Part shown: positions 35,672-47,660 of the stretch, in pieces | How the letters are laid out: every line of letters begins with the position of its first letter | How positions within the stretch are numbered: the first letter of the stretch is position 1 | Assembly: GCF_036711975.1 (NCBI RefSeq) | Contig: NC_091966.1 | Span: forward strand, 13,895,501 to 13,959,500 | From: Onthophagus taurus | Taxonomy: Eukaryota; Arthropoda; Insecta; Coleoptera; Scarabaeidae | Direction: 5' to 3' | DNA length: 64,000 nt | The notes under the pieces: model-generated | Seen by the model: only the letters and a program-made list of their open reading frames with translations | What the model was told of the DNA's origin: nothing | The model's database searches: none | Translations under genes and position numbers: made by a program

Positions 35672-36345
35672 GAATCAAGTGAAGATATTGGGACTGCAAC
35701 CAATTTTGGGGGAAATTAAAAAACCTCCTTTAATCAATCCAAGCTTTCGATTGTAATTTCAATCATCATCAGGGAGTACTACAAACAATAAACGGAACAA
35801 AACGGTCAAAAATAAACCAAAAGGGGACGAAAGGCTCACACGAGCAATCGCTACTTACATTGAGAGGCTAAGAACGTCTAAAGAACGTTGATGTTAATGA
35901 AACCCCATATAAAAACATAACTTATCTACCAAACGGCAGTTGTTACTCAAAAGCGACGACGAAGAACACAAGAAACCTTAACAACGACGCCAAAACGCTC
36001 GATCACAAAATGGTCGTAGCGTTTTGGCGTCGTTGTTAAGGTTTCTTGTGTTCTTCGTCGTCGCTTTTGAGTAACAACTGCCGTTTGGTAGATAAGTTAT
36101 GTTTTTATATGGGGTTTCATTAACATCAACGTTCTTTAGACGTTCTTAGCCTCTCAATGTAAGTAGCGATTGCTCGTGTGAGCCTTTCGTCCCCTTTTGG
36201 TTTATTTTTGACCGTTTTGTTCCGTTTATTGTTTGTAGTACTCCCTGATGATGATTGAAATTACAATCGAAAGCTTGGATTGATTAAAGGAGGTTTTTTA
36301 ATTTCCCCCAAAATTGGTTGCAGTCCCAATATCTTCACTTGATTC
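35672..36345. repeat. perfect 674-bp palindrome (hairpin)
   Basis: Two 328-bp arms (35672-35999 and 36018-36345) are exact reverse complements by eye, separated by an 18-nt spacer. The arms are less AT-rich than the surroundings and contain no long ORF. Each arm holds CTGATGATGATTG..CAATCGAAAG (plus strand 36245-36274). TTATACAGTAT flanks it at 35625 and 36347. No gene or known MITE family recognised. It is either a young foldback/inverted duplication or an assembly artefact. Confidence 0.93.
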
Positions 36346-36679
36346 TTATACAGTATGTTTACTCAACGGATCTTGCTGTTCATCATTAAAGTTTTAAAAA
36401 TAAGTAATAAGTTGGTAGCTAAACATCTAAAAATGAAATGAAAATAGAAAATATGTTCGTAAAGTATTTCTAGTAAATTTTATTTTAAGATTACTTTACT
36501 TCTAAGTAATTCTTGTTGTTATTTAGTAATCTTCATTTTAAAATAAATATAAACGAAGATTATGTAATTTTAAAAATTAAGGTTGCCAGCCTTGTAACCG
36601 CCAAACAATCTAAAATGTCTATAATAGAGGTTATGTTCTGTTATTTTGTTTGTTGCTGTCAAATATATTCATACTAAAA

Positions 36680-38072
36680 ATGCCGGAGATTTTCGATGAA
36701 AGAAACTCCGAAACTTATAAAAATCTATCAGAAAGATTCGTAAGGCAATCAGAAGACTACAATCAACAATATCATCGGATATATACAGTTCGGTTATCTG
36801 AAATGACTAAAAATTTAATGAATGTAATAAAGATGAAATGGAAAGACGAGTATCCTGTTTGTAAATTACATAGATTATCTGAAGAAAATTACGAAAAATG
36901 TATTGTAATCGGAACTATATTCAAAAACATGAAACTAAAGCCTTCAGTTTTAAAACAACTTTGTGAAGCAAGCAGTTTAGTGCCACAACCAATTCCAGAT
37001 CATTTTACAGATGAATCCGACACTTTATACATTGAAGATGATCTTCAACGATTTGAATTAGTGGTTCAAGAAGATTTTGATAAAGATTTTAATGTAAAAC
37101 GCTTAATAACTGGGGTTGTTTGTGCTTTATTTGGTCAGTATGATGATGTAAAAAGTAAATTTATCGTTATGGATTACGTGTTTCCAACATTAGAAGTTAA
37201 AATAGAAAAACCACTTATTAATGATGATTGTTATATAGTTTTTATGAGTGGTTTAAACTTTGTTAACAGTGAAAATCGTGGTTTAAAATTAAAAAACATG
37301 TCTGATTTTATAAAAGGTTTTTTCGGAGCAATTAATAATGTTGATCCAAAGAGAATTGTTCGGATTATAATCGCTGGTGGGGCAATTAAAAATTCCAGTA
37401 ATAAAACCAATTTAAATAATTTTAATAAATCAACTATAGCCCCAATAAGTTCCAATAATTTATTAACAGACGCTATAAAATCACTCGATTTATTTCTATC
37501 AGATTTATCACAAACGATTGATGTTGATTTAATGCCCGGTCAAAATGATCCCTCCAATTTTGTTTTACCTCAAAAACCACTCCATCATTGCCTATTCCCA
37601 CAAACAATTCAATACAAATCATTTAATCGCGTTTCAAACCCATACGAATTCGAAATAGCTGAAATGCGGATACTTGGTACATCTGGAGAACCCATCAACA
37701 ATGTTTTGAATTACACGGATATTGAGGAACCCATTGAAGCACTTGAAAGTTGTTTAAAATGGGGTCATTTAGCACCAAGTGCACCTGATACTCTCGCTTG
37801 TTTTCCGTATTATGACCAAGATCCATTTATTATTCAAAATTTTCCACATGTTGTTTTTGCTGGGAATCAAAAGAAGTTCGATACAAAAATTGTTAATGGT
37901 AAGTTGAACATAGCAGAAATATTATTAGTAGTTACTAATATATGAACCATTTTTTATTTTAGATTGTGGGGAAGCTGTGAGGATCGTTTGTGTTCCAGAT
38001 TTTTCCTTTACTTCTTCTATTTGTTTGTTGAACTTGAAAAGTTTAGAGTGTACAGAGATGGTGTTTCTTTAA
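36680..38072 (+). CDS. PolD2: DNA polymerase delta subunit 2 (p50)
   Basis: The B-subunit of replicative DNA polymerase delta, which ties the catalytic subunit to the other accessory subunits in the nucleus. Exons are 36680-37898 and 37963-38072 (phase 1, GT-AG intron of 64 bp), 442 aa, near the family length (human 469). I chose ATG 36680 (AAAAATGCCG) because the upstream extension of the frame has no ATG. The N-terminal OB-fold part contains YTVRLSEMTKNLMN, CIVIGTIFKNMKLKPSVL and EDDLQRFELV. The calcineurin-like but inactive phosphoesterase domain contains GVVCALFGQYDD, FIVMDYVFP, RIVRIIIAGG, VDLMPGQNDPSNFVLPQKPL, HHCLFPQT and LGTSGEPINNVLNYT. Exon 2 supplies the conserved end CGEAVRIVCVPDFSFTSSIC. 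Same strand as the DDX18-like gene 1.75 kb upstream. Confidence 0.97.
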
Positions 38073-39596
38073 TTGTTCTATTTTAAATAGTGATAAAGAA
38101 CAATTTTTTTAGCTTATTGTTTTATTTATAATCACAAATAATTGGAAAATATTTTTTTTTGTTTTAATTTAATAAAATTTAGTTAACTCAGATTTATATG
38201 TTGATAATTCCAATATATATTCATTTTCTGCAACTATATCTATGGAAATACTGGAACTAACAGATGAAAATGAAGTGATAAAGAAGAATACAACGTAACA
38301 GTTTATAAATTAATGTGGAAAAATCTATCTTGTACTCTTTCTGAAAGGTGTACAACACCATAATAATAACAAAGGTCATTAATGTCTCTTGAATAATGTC
38401 ACAACCTCCATCTCAAAGGTCATGTATGATTAATGGAGCTGCTATTAGTCAATTTTCTACATAGAGCTATGACAGACATCAACTTATATTTTTTCAGTTC
38501 AAAATATGCCGAAAATGTATTTTTCAAACAAAAACCTTATATTAAAATACTTTGGCCATTAGAAAACAAATTGAACAAATCACTAGGGCGGCAGTGAACG
38601 TGTTAGGCTATATTGATAACTATGTTAAAGAAACTATTCGTTTGCTAATAAATAGATAATCACAAAGGAAAAAATTTTAATGTCTATTTATGCCCTTTCG
38701 AGTGGCAGAACACGCATTTGGAATCTTGATCATCAATGGCGTGATTTTGTAACCTTTACAGTCTTAGAGATCTTGCTAAAGATGATCTTGAATAAAACAT
38801 TGCTTCAGCTGAGGAGAACCACAGCGTACACAAAGTGGCGATCCCTCACTTTGGACGTCAAGTGGTACACATTCATTAAAGATAAACCTTACAGGTGCTG
38901 ATACAAATTTTGGTTTTATGTTCTGAGGTTCGGCTACATCGTATACTTTGATATACTCCAACTACATTACTACCGCAAAGGTGTAAGCATATGGGAGTTG
39001 GCGAATCTGGAAATACCGTAATTCATTTGACAGAGGACTTTGAGAATTACTTTCCTCTTTCCTTTACACCAAAAGTTAAAATAGAGAATTTTAAAAACTA
39101 CATTTTAACAAAGTTGAATTAAAAAATCGTTAGAAAATATTGTGAGGCTATCAGTGACATATTGAAATGCAAGAAAATTGAGTGTAGGCCACTTCAGATC
39201 ATTATTTAGTTTATGTATTTTACAGGCTTATATTAAAAAGTAATTTGATTCCTGGAAGTCCAAAAAAGTTACGTTGTGCATTAAAACATAACTGCTAACC
39301 AATTTAATAAGTAAATTTCTAGCTATCTTGCCTAATTCAATACAAACTAACGTTAATCCTCTGGAAGAGTCTGGACTTGTCTTTGTGTTTTGTCTTTAAG
39401 TTCTGATTGTATTTTTATATTTTACTTAGATTAGATTTATGTCTATATGTTACATAGGAGATACCAATTGGTTTGGCATGAATAAATATTATTATTACTT
39501 GAAATTTTAAAAAGCGGGTTTTAGTCCATTCTGCTTTATTTTATATTATTTATCTTCGTTATGTATTTATCTTTCATATTATAAGCCTTCCATATA
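38073..39596. other. intergenic downstream of POLD2
   Basis: Contains the POLD2 poly(A) signal AATAAA at 38171-38176. The rest has short chance frames only (for example 38680-38901) and no family motif. Confidence 0.45.
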
Positions 39597-40621
39597 CAGG
39601 ATGTTTCTGTAAGTTGTGGCATAATTTTAATCACAAATACTAGAGTTAAAATAATGACGATTCGTGTACAAATTTTTGGTATAAACCCATAAATGCTTTC
39701 TTACGTTTCTTACATTTTCTTAAATATTTTCAATATGGTTTATCTTAGAAAGATAAAATTTGGCAAACAATGCAATACTATCATGAGAAATCATTTAAGA
39801 TCACTTTTGAAAGTATGAAATTACGGGGTCAATACTATACAGTGTCCACAAAGGTTATTTCCAATAAAAAGATACAACCTCATCCATGAAATACTGTCAT
39901 TAATCATAGGCGCCCATGAAAATAAATCGTAATTAAAGCAGTATGTCAAATTAATGGTCACCAATAAAAAGTATTTTTTCTAAACACGCAGCATCAATAG
40001 CACATTTTTCCATCATAGTATGGCAAAACTGTACTCGCAACGGATGACCAGCAATTTTCAATTCTTATACTGTCGACTAGTGGTATGGATACAATTGCTG
40101 TCCGTGTGGTACACGCCAAGCCGTACTTTTGGATATTCCGAAATGTTGATATCAACAGTATCATCAGTTATTTACAATATCATTTCACCACTGTGTTAGC
40201 ATTGCCTAAACAGTCTCCCAACGTTAAAAGCATGTCAGTTTGCTCAGTAAAACTGTAATTATTTGTCATTTTAACAACTATTGCCGACTGACGAATGTTG
40301 GGTAATGATTTGACAGTTGCTGTACTGCTCCAATTACAATTTGTTTTCATGGGCGGAAATCAAAACATTTCATAATTGAGGTTGTTCAGCATTGATCCCG
40401 TGACTGCATATTTTCAAAAGTGATTTTTCATGATAAAATTGCACTGTTTACAAAAATTTTATCTTTCTAAGATAAACCATATTGAAAATGTTTGAAAATT
40501 TCTTAACTTCCCACATCTTAGCCATTTATGGGTTTAGACCAAAAATTCTTACACGAATTTTCATCATTTTAACTCTAGTATGTGTGATTAAAATTATGCC
40601 ACGACTTACAGAAACATTCTG
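39597..40621. mobile_element. 1.0-kb foldback element (TA-flanked)
   Basis: Inverted ends CAGGATGTTTCTGTAAGTTG (left) and the complement of CAGAATGTTTCTGTAAGTCG (right), with TA at 39595-39596 and 40622-40623. The arms extend about 220-250 bp (left through ACCCATAAATG, right through CATTTATGGGT), and weaker inversion continues inward (AAGATAAAATTT near 39750 against AAATTTTATCTT near 40456). Non-coding. Related sequence lies inside the Rad21 intron at 28245-28330. Confidence 0.88.
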
Positions 40622-40623
40622 TA

Positions 40624-41680
40624 TGGCTTAGTGGCTACCGAAGATGTTCTGATCTGTGGAAGATATGAACAAAGAAATTTTGGCAGATGAAAATTTTATC
40701 ATAAAAGCTCCAGAGATGAAAAGACTTAACATTAAAATTATCCGGAAGGCTGGACAGTTGGTGTAAGCGTCATAAAACTCAATCAATTGGCACATTTAAA
40801 ATTTTCGTCATCAAGTCTCCCGCTGAATTTGCAAGTTTTAGAAAAATTGAAGCCTATTTGTCATGATTTATGACTAATGATGAGCTGCTCGCACGATGCT
40901 TGGCTACAGAATCATAAAATAGTAATAAGTGGATAAATCCGCTAATTTTTGATTTCATTCCGAAACATTTATATTGTGAAACGATGATTGAAGGCGCAAC
41001 TTCTTGGCTATTACAATCTTTAATAACGGATTTAACCTAATTTTGACGTGACGGGAGTAAAAATTGGTCTACAAGCAAAATTGCAAATGCACAGCCAAAA
41101 TGCGGGGGAAAAATTAACAATTCATTTTAATTAAAAAAAAATATATAATCAAAGAAATATAAATAAACTTAAAAAAGACTGGATAAATCCATACTTCAGC
41201 AAAAATTTAAGAATTATACTGGTGAAAAACCAAACTTAAGGGAACAGTCGGGAATACTCTGGTCAGAAGGTTAATTTGCAAGAAAAAGTCTGAAATTGCA
41301 ATAGTTATAAACTAGACTTCAGCAAAAAACCGGAATTACATTGTTCAAAGTCCACATGAAGTCTGAAATTACTGTTCAGAGAAAACAAAAAATTGATTAT
41401 AAACCAAACATGATTTTTCGTGGCAATACCTATGTGTTCAATAAAAAAATGCAAAGAATATGAACAAGAAACCAATGGACTTGTCTAAGCAAAGCAAAGT
41501 AACAACTGCAGAAATGAGATACCAGATGGTACAAGATCCGTATAGATCATAAGAGGCTCCCAAAAAGATGATGATAGACACCCAGAAAGAAGTTGCTGTC
41601 AGTATAAAGAACAAAACATATATAACGTTGGCAGAAGACTAGATACTGTTTCTAAAAAACTAAATAGTGCTTTCTGAAGA
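40624..41680. other. intergenic, unclear
   Basis: Slightly less AT-rich than its neighbours at 40640-41060 with interrupted coding-like texture, but no family recognised. Nothing else seen. Confidence 0.3.
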
Positions 41681-41759
41681 CTAGATACTGCTGACAGGTC
41701 TAAATACTGCAAAAGAAAGATAAGATATTGTTGGAGAAAACATTAAAAAAGCGCCGGCG

Positions 41760-42040
41760 CCCCCTTTTAAGCGGTGCCTGGGTGTAGTGCACCCCTTGCA
41801 CCCCCCGGTAGCGCCGCCTCTGTGGTAATCAATAGTAGGTATCAAGAAAGCACAATCAACACCCCCACTTGCAGATTTGGGAGTATCAGTATAAACAACC
41901 AAACTACCCTCTATCAACTGCACGGTCTCAACAAACAATTCTTTATTTTCCCAAACGTCATTCCCATATGGAGGAATAATCACTTGATGCGAGCCAAAGT
42001 ACTCAAAAAATAATAAAATTAATATTTTACAGTCCCCCAA
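41760..42040 (-). pseudogene. possible RNase H fragment of a retroelement
   Basis: A minus-strand frame contains ELFVETVQLIEGSLVVYTDT followed by PKSASGGVDCAFLIPTID. This fits the first strand and catalytic-Asp block of RNase H in non-LTR elements (VxYTDGSKxxxGxGxAFxIP). The frame then runs into a GC-rich stretch (CTACCGGGGGGTGC type) without homology. Single motif only. Confidence 0.4.
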
Positions 42041-42504
42041 TTGTTCGTGTGGGTTTGAGACGGAGGATTATTTTTCAATTACGATAAATAGGAATCATAT
42101 CGACCGGAATTCATCAGTTCTTTGCTATCGCACGGTTTCTCCTTGCCACTTGATGTTATCACGATTTTAAGCAGAAATTGTTTTGAGATTTTTAAAATTA
42201 TTTTGTGTCATTATTATTTGACATCTTTTAGTTAAATTACTTCTTGTGAATCTTGATTAGCGCGTTTTGCACTCACTGTGGCTTAAAAAAAAGTAGATCT
42301 ACTATTTCTAGGTCGAAATCCCCCCTTAATTTATTTTAAGTACTGAAAAAGAACAATTTATCTTTTTAATTTATTGTTTTATTTACAAAAAAAAAATGGA
42401 AAATGTTAATATTAATCTCCATGTAATACAACATTTTTACAAAAAGAAAATTCAAAGTTTATAAAATATGTTATAAAAAATCGAAGTGGAAAAATATCAA
42501 AAAT

Positions 42505-43889
<1,385 letters not shown>

Positions 43890-44881
43890 CTGTACCAGAT
43901 TAATTTCAATTAATTTTGTATACAAACTAATTTTGTTAAGTTATTAATATAAAGAGAAAAAATAACCAATAGATATAACTTCAACTGGCACCATATAAAT
44001 ACTATTTAGTTGTATTTTATTATTAGGTACTCTGTTTTTGTACTACTTAACAAAATCAGTGTGGAGAATACTTACTTTTATTGAATACAAACTGAAAAAT
44101 AAAATTGATCTTTATTTTTTAAGTATTAAATAAAATATTAGTACAATAAGATAAAGCTTTCCATCAAAAACACCCATTTCTTTTGTAGGAATAAAATAGA
44201 TTTCTCAGGTTTGTAGAATTTTACTTGTTATATGTCCAATTTTCCTCAGATTAAGGTTATGTTTATTATTAAAGTTATTACTAGGTAAGATTAAAATTGT
44301 AAAATTTTTACTGAAACATAACTTTTAACAGTTGCTATTTACCCTTTAAGAATTATGTTCGTATTAACACTATTTTTTGTGATAAATATTGCGTTTCTAT
44401 ACTTCACTAACTGTTTTTATGTATGTTTTTATTAAACTAAAACTCGTTTTGGTTGCCTATAACATAACACAGTAAGGACAGTAAGAATAGCATTTCCCCA
44501 AAGATTCCTAAAGCGCATGTACCAAGTTACCCAAACTTATGAGGAAAATCTATTATCTTTTATATTAAATATGTAATGCTGAAGTTAAAGTATTTAGTAA
44601 CATTGGAGTGTTAAAGCCAGTTCAACATTTGTATTCTCATTTTGTTGGTTTGTATAAGAAGAAACTACAGTTTAAAGTTAAATACCTACATCTTTAATTG
44701 CACTGTTGGTTATGTTCCTATTTTAAATAGTGGTTAACGGTTTTAATTGTTCTCACATACAGTGTGTTAATTAATTATCGTACAGAGTATGCAACCAATA
44801 TCACAGATTGGTATTACAACGTGACGAAAGTTCCTAAAAACGATGGCGACAATTCATTACCCTTAAAATCCGTTTAAAATA
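43890..44881. other. upstream of BTB gene
   Basis: AT-rich, no gene seen; should hold the BTB gene's 5' UTR and promoter on the minus strand. Confidence 0.4.
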
Positions 44882-46108
44882 CAGGGTTTCCCAAAACTCC
44901 CGGGACGGAGCTATAAGTTTTGAACGAGTGAAGAAAAATATTTGAAAATTTGGGGATCACTAAAGAGTCATAAAAACTACATTCTTAGATAGTTTAGAAC
45001 TTCCGTGCAATGTGGAGTTTTTTTAGGAGATGACCACCCCTACATTTTTAAATAGCAATCCCTATCGAGTTTTACCTTATTTTAAAGGTAATGGAAAAAG
45101 AAACACAACCCCAAAACCCTATATCTTAATTCTTTCAAGAATTATGAGGGGTTGACTACCAAATGGGATAATAAAGTGTTTTCATATTTTTTTGCACGTT
45201 TAATTGCGATTTTTATAACAAATGTTCAAATTGTCGACCTTCTTCGGTTTCGCAATGACCCAAACGCTCATAAACCATCAGGAGCATATCCCTAGTGATC
45301 TTGGTAGTTTCTTCAAATATGAGATTTTCCAAATCATTCATAGATTTTGGTTTTATTGCATAAACTCTACTTTTCAGAAACCCCAACAGAAAAAATCCAG
45401 TGGTGTTAGATCAAGAGATCGTGGTGGCCACTCAATTTCACCTGTTCTACCAATTCAACGGTTTAGAAACGTGCGGCTTAAAAAGTCTTGGACTGCGCGA
45501 CTAAAATGTGAAGGAGCACCATCTTGTTGTCAATACCATTAGGACATACGGCACGTACACTTGGAATCACTTCATTTTCTAACAGTTGCAGATATCTGTC
45601 TCCGTCCAAATTTTCATTAATAAAAAATGGGCCAATTACATTCTTTCCCATAATACCAGCCCATACATTAATTTTCTGTGATCTCTGAGTATGATCTTCT
45701 CTTATTAAATGTGGATTTTCGTCACTCCAATCACTAGGGAACCACCACTATCACTAGGGATATGCTCCTGATGGTTCAAAATTCCATTTATGAGCCATTA
45801 GGTCATTGCCAGATCAAAGAAAAATCGTAATAAACGTGCAAAAAAACATGAAAACATTTTATTTTCCCATTTGGTAGTCAACCCTTCATAATTTGAAGAA
45901 TTAAGATATAGGGTTTTGGTTTATGGGGTTGCTGTTTAAAAATGTAGGGGCGATCATCCCAAAAAAAAAAAACTCCACATTGCATGGAAGTTCTAAACTA
46001 TTTAAGAATGTAACTTTTATGACTCTTTAGTGATCTCCAAATTTCCAAAATTTTTTCTTCACTCGTTCAAAACTTATAAGTCCGTCCCGGGAGTTTTGGG
46101 AAACCCTA
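44882..46108 (-). mobile_element. mariner-like foldback element
   Basis: Ends CAGGGTTTCCCAAAACTCCC and the inverse of TAGGGTTTCCCAAAACTCCC, flanked by TA (44880-44881 and 46109-46110). The inverted arms are about 400 bp. The right arm includes an inverted second copy of the transposase C-terminus (ATCCCTAGTGAT at 45290-45301 and ATCACTAGGGAT at 45750-45761). The element is thus an inverted duplication of its 3' end around one partial transposase. Confidence 0.88.
45222..45742 (-). pseudogene. mariner/IS630-like transposase, C-terminal half
   Basis: On the minus strand the frames read DWSDENPHLIREDHTQRSQK, INVWAGIMGKNVIGPFFINE and LDGDRYLQLLENEVIPSVRA. After a shift comes QQDGAPSHFSRAVQDFLSRT (second catalytic Asp), then IEWPPRSLDLTPLDFFLLGF (third Asp region, with a stop just before it) and LKSRVYAIKP. 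The N-terminal HTH and first Asp block are missing because the sequence turns into the inverted copy at about 45745. Not functional. Confidence 0.85.
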
Positions 46109-46197
46109 TATATTTAGATATATTTTAATAATTAAAAACATATTTTAAATATAAAAAAGGTCTAACTTTCTGTCCTTTTATTTAAAATCATTTTTAG

Positions 46198-46471
46198 TGT
46201 ACCCATAGATGTTGAAAGTAATGATTATTTTGATTTGTCTATTGACTTACCGCTTAAAGCAACCGCTAGAAACAACAATAGTTCTAAGAACAACTGTTTC
46301 GAAAAATATAAAGGCAGTAAAAAACAGCAGTTAAAGAACAAAGAAAATACGGAAATTCACAAAGCACCAAGCTGTCAACATCTGGTTACTAATTTAAAAT
46401 TATCCAAGTTACCACTACATATTGAGATATGCAGCCGATATTACACAGGTCACGTGGGTTACGATAATTAA
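46198..46471 (+). other. unidentified open frame, possible terminal exon
   Basis: An open frame of about 90 codons (VPIDVESNDYFDLSIDLPLK..., ending GHVGYDN then TAA at 46469-46471), preceded by TTATTTAAAATCATTTTTAG, a plausible splice acceptor. It has no homology I recognise and no visible upstream exon. It could be a 3' exon of an unfound plus-strand gene or chance. Confidence 0.2.
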
Positions 46472-47149
46472 TGAACACAGTGTAGTTGTAGTTGCTTTGT
46501 AACATGTTACATGTTTTAGTACCCTGTTATACTTTCTAATATACTAATCAAATTTTATAAAGTATTTTGGTACAAGGAAGTAAGACACTGAACCTTAACG
46601 ATTAAGACAAGTTTCAGACTATGATGACCAAAGCAAAGGGAATGGTGGGGAAAGGAATTCGTGGAAATTGGGTATATAGAACATTAGGAGTTTAAGATGA
46701 AAACAGAAGGAACTGGAGAAAAATTGGATTGAAGAAGCAGAATTGAATGTGTTGTCAATAACACAAATATTGAATTATTAAAAAAACGAAGGAGCTAGTA
46801 AGAAAAGAAACTAAGATGAATTCAGAAAAATAATCCGAACAAAATGAAGAAAGGACTCTCGGGAAATAAAAGGGATAGCAACAATAAACAGGTAAGGAAG
46901 ATCTAACACAGATGACACTTTCACCAGAGAAAAATTCTTTCCATATTACCATTTAAGCAGTCGATGATACTACAAAAATCCGAAACTTTTGTATGAGTGA
47001 TATACAGTGAAGCGAACTTACAAGTTTACCGATAAGCAAACTGAAACATAAGGGAAAAACTATCCTACGGAATACCACAAAATATATCACGCCCTCCAGA
47101 CTGTTCGGTACTAATCGTAAAACAAAACAGACCATTTTTAGACATGACC

Positions 47150-47660
47150 TAAATTACTCCTAAGATGAAGAGTTGCAATTCGTGAAAGATAATATTGCGT
47201 ATGAGAGGAGTTGACAAGGCTAATTCTCTCATGGACCTACGCAAATCACAAAGTAAAGCTAAGCGATGGTACTTCCCAATCTTCACTAACTTGATGAATA
47301 TATATTATGTCTAGTCAATGCGTGGCTTGGGTACAGACTTGGTTGTACAACACTAAAAGTAAAAACAAACTTCCAAAGCTGTTAAGATTGAATATTCTGT
47401 AAGTACTTGCTTATGCTGGCAAGGAGGTCAGGAAATGTTTACCTAGCTCTGGAGCAAATACACTGAAAGACCAGGTAATACAACAATTGGCGATTTTTAT
47501 GGTCACTAGCCTGTATATACCAGAAGAAGGATGCAGGTAATGCGTGAAAAGAACAACAATGTGGGACAAATGTGGAACTAGACTGTTGCTCAATGAAAAC
47601 AAAAATTTGCAATTAACGAGTTTTTGATGAAGCTGTTACAATCTTTATCGGTCATTGTAA
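47150..47660 (+). pseudogene. piggyBac transposase C-terminus fossil
   Basis: MRGVDKANSLMDLRKSQSKA (from 47201) and then KRWYFPIFTNLMN match the GGVDxxDxLxxxYR..xxxKKWYxPIFxxLxD block of piggyBac transposases. After stops and shifts, YGH.PVYT (near 47500) and MWDKCGTRLLLNENKNLQLT (about 47560-47618) fit the HWP.Y...R..C...... WxCxKCxVxLCLxxxKNCF Cys-rich tail. Upstream (46600-47150) is too decayed to assign. Confidence 0.65.
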
